The notes: a model not told the origin generated them from the letters alone. A stretch of 7,512 nucleotides of DNA from Sediminibacterium sp. (GCA_028288645.1 JAQBNJ010000408.1:1-7512); one strand, 5' to 3'. Counted from the first letter of the stretch, positions 1 to 5,427 are shown. Program-made: numbers and translations.

Positions 1-500
1 AGCATCTTTCCCATTTCCCTTATCCAGAAAAGAAGCAGCGCTGCAATACAGCTGATGATGGCGCCGGATTGAAAAGAAATTCCTGTCAACACATTCACAC
101 CTAAACCGCAACCGGCAATATTCGCGATATTAAAAGTGAAGCCACCCATCACTACCAGGAAAGCGATCAGGTAGCCAAGTCCCGGTAATAATTTATTGGA
201 AAGATCCTGTGCACGCAATTCACTTACCGTGAGAATGCGCCAGGTATTTACCTGTGCCCCGATATCCAGTAAAAAAGAAACCAATATCACAAACCCGAAA
301 CTGGCCATAAGTTCCTGCGTGAATACCGTGGTTTGTGTAAGAAAGCCCGGGCCGATAGACGAGTTTGCCATCAGGAAAGCCGCACCCAAACCTGCGCCGC
401 TGAAAAGACCGTACTTAGAGACTTTGGATGCCAATCTGATTTTGTTGAAGTGTTTGATGAATATGTTTCGCGAAAGCAACTGCGTGTGCGCCGTCACCAT
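1..500 (-). CDS. NRAMP-superfamily transporter, YcsG-like (partial, 3' end outside window)
   Basis: This is the N-terminal part of an inner-membrane transporter of the NRAMP (LeuT-fold) superfamily; the reading frame is open to base 1. Counting from the ATG at 500-498, about 166 codons are visible. TM1 runs from about residue 31 to 60 and contains SSIGPGFLTQTTVFTQ; TM2 follows (FGFVILVSFLLDIGAQ), and two more hydrophobic segments lie before the edge. The family's metal-binding DPGN in TM1 reads GPGF here, so the Asp and Asn ligands are absent. The same type of protein (YcsG) sits beside ycsF-kipI-kipA in Bacillus, which fits its place as last gene of this operon. The start is uncertain. The only in-frame ATG overlaps pxpA by 86 nt; a TTG at 434-432 would give a 20-nt overlap and 27 residues before GPGF, closer to my memory of relatives. 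Substrate unknown: a divalent metal or, by inference, 5-oxoproline. Confidence 0.8.
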   Translation of the reverse strand, partial: MVTAHTQLLSRNIFIKHFNKIRLASKVSKYGLFSGAGLGAAFLMANSSIGPGFLTQTTVFTQELMASFGFVILVSFLLDIGAQVNTWRILTVSELRAQDLSNKLLPGLGYLIAFLVVMGGFTFNIANIAGCGLGVNVLTGISFQSGAIISCIAALLLFWIREMGKM

Positions 501-1155
501 GCAGGCAAATGGTTTCTGCGGTTATTGGCACCTGTTTTCCGTTTATGCTTGTTACTGTTTTCTGTTCTATCATTTGCAGAACCTGTTGCATGGATGCTTC
601 TTCTGTTTCTATTAATGCATTGGGTTGTGTGCGCGGTGTTAAGTTGCCATTATCCCGGTAAGTCCTATCTGCAAAAACTTCGCTGGCGGTTTTTAACCCG
701 ATCTTTTTCGCTTCGCTGATAGACTGGCTGTTGCTTAATCCATACAATAATAAATGACTATCGATATCATACACCGCTTTTGCGATAGTGGCCGCAAGCG
801 CAGCATCTTTTGCAGCCATATTATACAAAGCGCCATGCGGTTTTACATGATGCAGTTTTGCACCGAGTTCGTTTGTAATTTTTTGCAGCATCACTATTTG
901 ATCCGAAACCAATTCGTACACTTCCTGTAATGGGAGCTGCATTTCTGTTCTTCCAAAATTAGCTTTGTCTGCGAATCCCGGATGCGCGCCAATACTCACC
1001 CCGTATCCTAAAGCTAGCGCAACTGTTCTTTTCATTGTTTCTTCATCACCTGCATGATACCCGCAGGCAATATTGGCGCTGCTGATCCAGGGCATGAGTA
1101 ATGCATCATTGGGGAGGCCCTCCGCCATATCGCAATTAAGATCGATCGTATGCAT
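415..1155 (-). CDS. pxpA: 5-oxoprolinase subunit A (LamB/YcsF family)
   Basis: PxpA is the cytoplasmic LamB/YcsF-family subunit of the prokaryotic 5-oxoprolinase. With PxpB and PxpC it couples ATP hydrolysis to opening of 5-oxo-L-proline to L-glutamate. The 246-residue length is normal for the family. All the family blocks are visible: DLNCDMAEG at 5-13, SSANIACGYHAGD at 25-37, IGAHPGFAD at 55-63, HHVKPHGALYN at 102-112, EVFADRTY at 159-166 and CLHGDGAHAV at 217-226. No signal peptide is seen. The ATG is chosen because DLNCDMAEG starts at residue 5, as is usual, and a GGAAG stretch lies upstream. The gene begins 33 nt after the pxpC stop. That gap contains a short CCCG/CGGG hairpin (about 1161-1174). 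Its 3' end overlaps the transporter frame, so it is co-transcribed with both neighbours. Identity is near certain. Confidence 0.95.
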   Translation of the reverse strand: MHTIDLNCDMAEGLPNDALLMPWISSANIACGYHAGDEETMKRTVALALGYGVSIGAHPGFADKANFGRTEMQLPLQEVYELVSDQIVMLQKITNELGAKLHHVKPHGALYNMAAKDAALAATIAKAVYDIDSHLLLYGLSNSQSISEAKKIGLKTASEVFADRTYRDNGNLTPRTQPNALIETEEASMQQVLQMIEQKTVTSINGKQVPITAETICLHGDGAHAVAFAKHIHQTLQQNQIGIQSL

Positions 1156-1188
1156 CCTGTTTATCTTCCCGTAAAAGCGGGTCTTGTT

Positions 1189-2172
1189 TTATCTCTGTAA
1201 ATATTCCTGCAGGCGGAAGTTACAGGCATTTTGGAGTTGCTGCAAATCCATTTGCTGCTTCAGTAAAAGGTTCTCCGCATCTGCAAGCGTTACCTGTTCT
1301 AAAGAGAATTTTTCTCCCGCCTGCATTTGTGCAAGTGAAGAAATATCAGCGGTGATGATATGTCCGACTCTTGGGTAACCTCCTGTAGTCTGGTGATCGG
1401 CCATTAAGATGATCAATTGTCCATCGGGTAATAACTGCATCGTACCGCGTGCAACTGCAGTGGAGATCAATTCTGTTGTTGCCGTCATTTGCAAACTAAC
1501 GCCACCCAGGCGATAACCCATCCGGTCGTTCTCGCGGCTGATGACAAATGTTTCTTTCGCTAATTTATGTTTAGATGTTTCGTCCAGCGACCAATATTCG
1601 TTACCTGGGATAAAACGAAAACTGTGTTCCCGATACATGTCCGACACATTTGCTCGCCAGGGAAATATTTTAGCTGTTTGATCAGCAGATAAAACCGGCT
1701 GCTGTTTTTCTTTCAGGTTGATGCGGTCATTTTTCTGCAATGCCCTTCCTTCAAAACCACCTGCTTTTACTTTCGTATGTGTGCTGAAACTGCCTAACCA
1801 TTCCTCCGCAGCAAATCCGCCACAAGCCGCCAGGTAAATTCTCGCACCGTTTTGTTTCCTGCCGAAATGCAGCACAGATCCTTTTTGAATGATGACAGGG
1901 GTAAGCACCGGTATTTCCTTCGCATCAACAGAAGCAGAAAGATCGGCACCTGCCAATGCAATCAACAAGGTTTCTTCAAATTCAATTTCTGCTGCGGGAA
2001 AATGCATTTCAAGAACAGCTTCCGAAGGATCATTACCAACCAGTATATTGGCCACATGCATCGCGATACTATCCATTACGCCTCCGGGGTTAATACCCAG
2101 GTGTTGGTAACCATAGCGGCCTGCATCCTGTACCAGATCCAGCAACCCATGTTTGATAATATGCAGGCTCAT
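1189..2172 (-). CDS. pxpC: 5-oxoprolinase subunit C (KipA/biotin-dependent carboxyltransferase-like)
   Basis: PxpC (327 aa) belongs to the KipA/allophanate-hydrolase subunit 2 family (AHS2, cyclophilin-like fold) and forms the PxpBC part of 5-oxoprolinase. Visible family blocks are QDAGRYGYQHLGINPGG at 15-31, a region around MHFPAAEIEFEE at 56-67, RENDRMGYRL at 213-222, and the long C-terminal block that begins GTMQLLPDGQ at 243 and ends GGYPRVGHI at 264-272. Length and order of blocks match the family. The ATG overlaps the last codon and stop of pxpB in an ATGA arrangement (2169-2172), which implies translational coupling and matched expression of B and C. In Bacillus the homologue KipA counteracts KipI, the sporulation-kinase inhibitor. 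Since this organism is not a spore former and pxpA is adjacent, the 5-oxoprolinase role is the better call. Confidence 0.94.
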   Translation of the reverse strand: MSLHIIKHGLLDLVQDAGRYGYQHLGINPGGVMDSIAMHVANILVGNDPSEAVLEMHFPAAEIEFEETLLIALAGADLSASVDAKEIPVLTPVIIQKGSVLHFGRKQNGARIYLAACGGFAAEEWLGSFSTHTKVKAGGFEGRALQKNDRINLKEKQQPVLSADQTAKIFPWRANVSDMYREHSFRFIPGNEYWSLDETSKHKLAKETFVISRENDRMGYRLGGVSLQMTATTELISTAVARGTMQLLPDGQLIILMADHQTTGGYPRVGHIITADISSLAQMQAGEKFSLEQVTLADAENLLLKQQMDLQQLQNACNFRLQEYLQR

Positions 2173-2879
2173 GTGTTTTTTCCTTTTTCAAATTCAGCAA
2201 TAGAAACCGGGTAGAACTGCACTTCATCGCCTGGTTGCAGATAACATGGCGTTTCTTTTTTTTCATCGAACATTTGTGTGAATGTTTGCCCGATCAGTTG
2301 CCATCCGCCGGGAGAATCAAAAGGATAGATGCCTGTTTGCTCACCTGCGATGCCTACACTACCTGCTGGCACCATTGTTCGCGGTTGTGTTTTTCGCGGT
2401 GTGATAATTTTTTCATCTACCGATCCCATATAAGCAAAACCGGGAAGGAACCCGATCATATACACGCGGTAAGTTCTTGCAGTATGCAGTTTGACGACTT
2501 CATCAACGGAAAGCTGATGCGTTTCGGCAAGCGAAACAAGATCCGGGGCAAGTGAAGGATCATAACAAACAGGGATTTTTATCAACCTTGCCCGCGCTGC
2601 ATTTTTTTCATTGGCCAAACCGGCTGCTTTTTGAAGATGCGCTGATATCGTTTCATAAACAGGGATTCCTGGATTTTTCTTTTTGAGTAAAGATGTATCA
2701 TATACAATAGTCAGCGTATTGTATGCAGGGATCATGTCTTTCATCCCTTCTATTTTATGTTCGGTGAGGTATTGAAAAAGGGAGATCACGTTTTGATTAA
2801 CAGCGGCGTTAATACCATCACCCAATTCAATCGTTACAGCGTGATCGCCGCAGGGGTAGATATGGTATGGGGTGGACAT
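2169..2879 (-). CDS. pxpB: 5-oxoprolinase subunit B (KipI family)
   Basis: PxpB (236 aa) is the KipI/AHS1-family subunit of 5-oxoprolinase and the first gene of the operon. The N-terminal domain has GDHAVTIELG (11-20). The C-terminal cyclophilin-like domain starts near IPVCYDPSLAPDL (102-114) and carries MIGFLPGFAYMG (141-152), PRTMVPAGSVGIAG (166-179) and YPFDSPGGWQLIG (185-197), all hallmarks of the family. It is a cytoplasmic protein with no transmembrane segment. The start ATG at 2879-2877 fits the family N-terminus, where the Gly-Asp-His block begins about ten residues in. A perfect TAnnTTTG box lies only 5 nt upstream, so the message is probably leaderless or nearly so. The stop overlaps the pxpC start. 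The name reflects context with pxpA; alone it could be called KipI-like. Confidence 0.94.
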   Translation of the reverse strand: MSTPYHIYPCGDHAVTIELGDGINAAVNQNVISLFQYLTEHKIEGMKDMIPAYNTLTIVYDTSLLKKKNPGIPVYETISAHLQKAAGLANEKNAARARLIKIPVCYDPSLAPDLVSLAETHQLSVDEVVKLHTARTYRVYMIGFLPGFAYMGSVDEKIITPRKTQPRTMVPAGSVGIAGEQTGIYPFDSPGGWQLIGQTFTQMFDEKKETPCYLQPGDEVQFYPVSIAEFEKGKNT

Positions 2880-2884
2880 GGGTA

Positions 2885-2892
2885 CAAAGATA
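2885..2892 (-). promoter_or_regulatory. Bacteroidota-type -7 box before pxpB
   Basis: Read on the minus strand this is TATCTTTG, a perfect match to the TAnnTTTG -7 element of Bacteroidota housekeeping promoters. Only five bases (TACCC) separate it from the pxpB ATG, so transcription should begin at or next to the start codon. A matching -33 TTTG/TTG at the usual 19-nt distance is not seen (the four bases there read ATTC). The call therefore rests on the -7 box and its position upstream of the operon. Confidence 0.55.
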
Positions 2893-2955
2893 ACCCCATG
2901 CCTCAGCTTGGGAATACGATTTCTACATGTTATTTCTAAGGTTAGGGTTAGACTT

Positions 2956-3449
2956 TGGGTAGCCCTTACACCTTGCGCCTGCTGATTTCATAACCACCCT
3001 GAAAAAGAATGCAATTGTCCCCCGGTGCTGTTCAAAAATACCTCAACAAAGTTTCCGGCCCATTGTTGGACTGCATCGATCTGCATGTAGAAGTAACACC
3101 AGTTGTTTTCAGCGAATTAAGCAGCCAGCAACAGAGTGAAAACTCATCTGTCATCCAGGAAAGAGTGATCAAGGCAAGAGAGATACAGGCTGAACGTTAC
3201 AAGGAACATCCCGGTATTTATGCCAACGCGCAAATGAGCAGTAAACAACTGCGCCAGATCTGCGTGATCAGTAACGTTGGAGAAAACTTATTAAAGAAAG
3301 CGATGGAGAGACTGAATTTGAGTGCGCGTGCTTATGATAGGATATTGAAAGTGAGCAGAACAATTGCAGATCTTGCTGCAAGTGAGGATATTAGGCCGGA
3401 GCATTTAGCGGAGCCGTTTCATTATACAAGTTTGGATAGGGCGGGATAG
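2956..3449 (+). pseudogene. comM/yifB (Mg-chelatase-like AAA+ ATPase) 3' remnant
   Basis: This is the C-terminal third of a ComM/YifB-type AAA+ protein (full length about 510 aa; ComM is a branch-migration helicase in natural transformation). The open frame from the ATG at 3009 encodes 146 aa with SGPLLDCIDLHVEV, VIKAREIQAERY, GIYANAQMSS and NLSARAYDRILKVSRTIADL, ending at SLDRAG, the usual family terminus. Upstream homology continues in another frame: WVALTPCAC, then a TGA at 2983-2985 where Gly is expected, then FHNHPEKECNC. Returning to the main frame needs one extra base in the C5 run at 3017-3021, so the ATG at 3009 is not a true start. Homology fades at about 2950, so Walker A and B are missing. 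The normally invariant Arg of DRIDLHVEV is Cys. These changes mean a dead fragment, although a short product cannot be excluded. Confidence 0.88.
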
Positions 3450-3476
3450 CGCCGTTGTTGGTCGCCTGACCAACAA
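3449..3476 (+). repeat. 28-bp palindrome-containing repeat, copy 1
   Basis: A perfect inverted repeat (stem GTTGTTGGTC, loop GCCT, 3454-3477) is preceded by GCGCC, which overlaps the final base of the comM remnant stop codon. The 28 bases are present again as an exact reverse complement at 5341-5368. There is no T-run after the stem on either strand, so it is not a standard intrinsic terminator. It looks like a REP-type element or an RNA 3'-end stabiliser placed directly after a gene. Confidence 0.8.
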
Positions 3477-3595
3477 CATCATGAGTGTTTGAAAATACAG
3501 ATTGCAATGCAAAACCTGAACCAACTACTCCTCATCATGCTCAGTAATATATTAATAAGCGTAGGCATTCAACCCGCGAAGTCCTCTCGCGAGAG
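3477..3595. other. Short spacer left of the insertion sequence; half of an interrupted palindrome
   Basis: No gene is evident apart from a tiny frame starting with ATG at 3507 (beginning MQNLNQLLLIML) that runs into the insertion sequence. The last part contains a 12-bp perfect palindrome, CTCTCGCGAGAG (3584-3595), abutting the IS end. The segment 3568-3595 resembles the reverse complement of the right flank 5060-5093, with shared TTCAACC, CGC and TCTCG blocks. The two flanks together would form one hairpin-like target. Confidence 0.5.
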
Positions 3596-3611
3596 CTACT
3601 GTGTACCCACA
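3596..3611 (+). repeat. Left terminal inverted repeat of the IS
   Basis: Sixteen bases identical to the reverse complement of 5044-5059; one more outside pair (G3595/C5060) also matches. It encodes the last residues of the transposase (VGTQ) and its stop codon. Confidence 0.9.
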
Positions 3612-4921
3612 TCTTCAAAGTATTTTAATGCCAGACACCACCCATAATACATCTGATTAAAATTATCAAGCCCTCTTTTTAATGTTATAGGACCAGCAGT
3701 TCTTTGTGATGTATAGCCCTTCCATCCACCCAACCTTGCAATAATCCATCTTGCCCATATCAAACTTAATGGCTTGTACGGATTCATCAGTTTAGTTGAA
3801 CTCCCATTTAGTTGTTGATTTGCCTGTTCCAGACATTGTTGTTCTGATTTTGTGAATACTTCAGATAGAGGTTGCGCATTCTCATCTTCGGTTGCGTGCA
3901 TTAACTGCATAATGCGCAGCGAAGCGTTGAGAGCCAGGATAGATAATTTACGAAGTGCCCATCCTGTTTCCAATTCACTTTCTTCCATTTCAAATCCCTG
4001 TTTTTTCAACAGACGGAACAACTGTTCAATATGCCATCGTTTTCTATACAACTCAATGATATCAATAGCTTGATCATAACTATCAATTCGATGAGTGGTT
4101 AGTAATCGCCAACATATTTTATCTTTTCCATCATACCCAACTTCAGTAGCTTGCACAGCATATACTTCAATATTCCGCGGGATACTTTTATTTATATTTC
4201 TTTCCGCTTTATTGATACAAACCTTGCAAAACCTCACTTCTATCTGAGCTGTCCTGTTAAGCTTCTTTTTACGCTTATCACCAACCAGGTCAAGTTCATA
4301 TTTGCCCGCGCATGATAGCCCATCCAGTGTTTCATAAAGTTTATTCCCTGTACTTAACAATCTATTCTTACAGACACGTATAACAAAGTTTGTTCGGGTA
4401 TCAGTTATTCTTGCAAATTGCTCATAGATATCTCCATCCCGATCTTCTATAAAAGTTAAAGATGCTGCATCAGGACAATTCGCTTTTGTTTGTTCACATG
4501 CCTTGATCCATTTATAACTCTCCTTTTTCTCAATAGGCAGATTGGCTAACCGATGTTTACGTAAAGGATCATCATACACCCTGTTCCACAATTGAACATC
4601 AGAAAAGCCCAACATTGATCCTGAAAATGCATCAATCATCATACTGGCATGAAGAAAAAACCCAAGACTGAAATTATCTTCGATGGTACCAATACCATTA
4701 TCTTTTTTTATTCGATAGTAATGGTTATTGAGGTTGAAACTTGTTGTGTCTTGTATTACAAGTAGGTGTCGGCCAGAAGTAATGCTGCCACTACGTTTGG
4801 TCAATTCTTCAATTAATGCAGATTCACTCACTTTCTCATTGTTTAAGAAACGATAGCAGGCTTTTTGTGATGCCCTGTCTGGAAAACATTGACGAATACT
4901 GGAACGCTTACCTATTACCAA
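3596..4921 (-). CDS. IS4-family DDE transposase, main open frame (N-terminus split off by a frameshift)
   Basis: This 441-residue frame encodes nearly all of a Tn5-like IS4-family transposase, which cuts and joins the element ends by DDE chemistry. The remaining N-terminal segment RASQKACYRFLNNEKVSESA (16-35) corresponds to the Tn5-type DNA-binding domain. The catalytic residues are visible: Asp58 in VIQDTTSFN, Asp160 in IEDRDGDIYE, and Glu299 in the YREK signature YRKRWHIEQLFRLLK (Tyr292, Arg295, Glu299, Lys306). The frame has no ATG; the first possible start is TTG at 4921-4919, and it is open upstream to a TAA before ETGKKGALISNR. The expected family N-terminus (YSGLFGDKRLEKRG) lies in another frame at 4933-5007. 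A -1 shift at the A6G5 run joins the two into about 470 aa, close to Tn5 transposase (476). So this is either a disrupted gene or one made by frameshifting. Confidence 0.9.
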   Translation of the reverse strand: MVIGKRSSIRQCFPDRASQKACYRFLNNEKVSESALIEELTKRSGSITSGRHLLVIQDTTSFNLNNHYYRIKKDNGIGTIEDNFSLGFFLHASMMIDAFSGSMLGFSDVQLWNRVYDDPLRKHRLANLPIEKKESYKWIKACEQTKANCPDAASLTFIEDRDGDIYEQFARITDTRTNFVIRVCKNRLLSTGNKLYETLDGLSCAGKYELDLVGDKRKKKLNRTAQIEVRFCKVCINKAERNINKSIPRNIEVYAVQATEVGYDGKDKICWRLLTTHRIDSYDQAIDIIELYRKRWHIEQLFRLLKKQGFEMEESELETGWALRKLSILALNASLRIMQLMHATEDENAQPLSEVFTKSEQQCLEQANQQLNGSSTKLMNPYKPLSLIWARWIIARLGGWKGYTSQRTAGPITLKRGLDNFNQMYYGWCLALKYFEDVGTQ

Positions 4922-4932
4922 ACGGTTACTGA

Positions 4933-5007
4933 TTAGAGCCCCCTTTTTTCCAGTCTCTTATCTCCAAAAAGACCAGAATAACTCGGTTGAAATGAAAGTA
5001 GTTCCAT
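4933..5007 (-). CDS. Transposase N-terminal fragment (upstream frame)
   Basis: This short frame starts with ATG and encodes 24 residues, including SYSGLFGDKRLEKRG. It matches the conserved start of Tn5/IS4-type transposases (FG...LGDKRL.KR). It ends at a TAA just after a GGAAAAAAGGGGG run (4951-4939). Slipping back one base within the G run continues as GALISNRLVIGKRSSI into the main transposase frame. It is therefore the true 5' end of the transposase gene, separated by a one-base frame difference, and not an independent gene. Confidence 0.75.
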   Translation of the reverse strand: MELLSFQPSYSGLFGDKRLEKRGL

Positions 5008-5043
5008 AAAACACCGGTTTTAGTTATGTAAATTTAATAAACT

Positions 5044-5059
5044 TGTGGGTACACAGTAG
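5044..5059 (-). repeat. Right terminal inverted repeat of the IS
   Basis: Exact inverted copy of 3596-3611, located 36 nt upstream of the transposase ATG at 5007. Reading inward it continues CACAAGT, like the IS50 outside end. Confidence 0.9.
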
Positions 5060-5225
5060 CCTCTTCGAGAGACATCTGCGGAGACGGTTGAAGGGATTTA
5101 TCGTTAAGCACACCTTTGCTGAAAAGAAAGAACAACTAGTTATTGACGAAGAGCATGCCTGCATAGTAATTAGGCAAGCAATTATTTGTATCTCTCTTTT
5201 ACCATCAACAAAATTTAAATACAAA

Positions 5226-5252
5226 TCTCAGCCAACTGAGCTAAGTCGGAAA
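5226..5252 (-). pseudogene. Possible tRNA 5'-half remnant (acceptor strand plus D arm)
   Basis: On the minus strand this reads as a tRNA start: CCGACT, then TA, then GCTCAGTTGGCTGAGA. That gives T8-A9, a D stem CTC/GAG and the invariant GG of the D loop. No anticodon stem, T arm (GGTTCGA) or 3' acceptor half follows; the sequence becomes AT-rich. The base before the second D-stem strand is not the usual A21. It is at most a broken 5' fragment, and chance resemblance is possible. Confidence 0.35.
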
Positions 5253-5269
5253 GAAAAATTTTTGAAAAC

Positions 5270-5325
5270 CATCCACTTCGGGTAACGGAGCGGAAGATGA
5301 AGGTCTTCCGCTTTTTTTATTTAAG
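5270..5325 (+). terminator. Intrinsic terminator with conserved upstream box, copy 1
   Basis: A conserved 21-base box (5270-5290, core CCACTTCGGGTAACGGAG) leads into a hairpin with an 8-bp perfect stem, GCGGAAGA (5290-5297) and TCTTCCGC (5304-5311), a 6-base loop and seven Ts (5312-5318), then ATTTAAG. This is a strong Rho-independent terminator for plus-strand transcripts. No intact plus-strand gene lies directly upstream, so it may end an unrecognised small RNA or a gene broken by the IS. A second copy of the layout is at 6430-6496. Confidence 0.8.
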
Positions 5326-5340
5326 ACCACTGCAAGCGGA

Positions 5341-5368
5341 TTGTTGGTCAGGCGACCAACAACGGCGC
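5341..5368 (-). repeat. 28-bp palindrome-containing repeat, copy 2 (inverted)
   Basis: Exact reverse complement of 3449-3476, containing the stem TTGTTGGTC / GACCAACAA with a 4-base AGGC loop. It lies 59 bp downstream of the hydrolase stop and, relative to that gene, has the same orientation that copy 1 has relative to the comM remnant. No T-run follows on the minus strand. Confidence 0.8.
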
Positions 5369-5427
5369 GAGTAGCATTGTTCGAAAAATGTATTGAAGCA
5401 CCTGTCTAATGCCAGTTTCGATTATGT

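Larger units (their letters stand above)
3596..5059 (-). mobile_element. IS4-family (IS50/Tn5-like) insertion sequence, 1,464 bp
   Basis: The element is bounded by exact 16-bp inverted repeats, CTACTGTGTACCCACA at 3596-3611 and its reverse complement at 5044-5059. It holds one transposase reading leftward. Length and layout fit the IS4 family (about 1.4-1.6 kb). Reading inward, the left end continues ...CACATCT and the right end ...CACAAGT. These match, from memory, the inner parts of the Tn5 mosaic end and of the IS50 outside end respectively. The outside-end-like terminus lies next to the transposase start, as in IS50. The transposase stop codon TAG is made of the last bases of the left repeat. 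No exact 9-bp target duplication is seen: the flanks TCGCGAGAG and CCTCTTCGA differ. Either the target copies have decayed, or the ends recombined, or the true border differs by a few bases. Confidence 0.88.
5060..5427. other. Non-coding stretch right of the IS
   Basis: These 368 bases hold no convincing gene. From left to right they contain the right half of the probable palindromic IS target (5060-5093), AT-rich sequence with an unremarkable open frame ending at 5285, a tRNA-like fragment on the minus strand (5226-5252), the box-plus-terminator element (5270-5325), and the second 28-bp repeat (5341-5368). The final 60 bases up to the hydrolase stop codon show nothing recognisable. Confidence 0.6.

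Noticed and set aside
196..615. Plus-strand open frame opposite the transporter and pxpA
   Set aside because: Antisense to two well-supported genes, no domain or start signal; a shadow frame.
1852..2555. Plus-strand open frames opposite pxpC and pxpB
   Set aside because: Antisense to strongly conserved 5-oxoprolinase subunits; no protein signature.
3009..3011. ATG as the real start of an intact 146-aa protein
   Set aside because: Homology to ComM continues upstream in another frame through this codon, so the ATG is an accident of a broken gene.
3449..3477. Rho-independent terminator for the comM remnant
   Set aside because: The stem is strong but no T-run follows on either strand; kept as a repeat instead.
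3587..5068. Exact 9-bp target-site duplication of the IS
   Set aside because: TCGCGAGAG on the left and CCTCTTCGA on the right are not the same; only gapped similarity is seen, explained better by a palindromic target.
5024..5285. Small proteins on either strand across the right IS end
   Set aside because: They straddle the IS border or a tRNA-like antisense segment and show no family signature; mentioned only as a possible interrupted frame.
5270..5311. Integron attC-like site (box plus variable hairpin)
   Set aside because: The GGGTAAC/GTTACCC bases do not fit the RYYYAAC/GTTRRRY core, and the U-tract shows a terminator.
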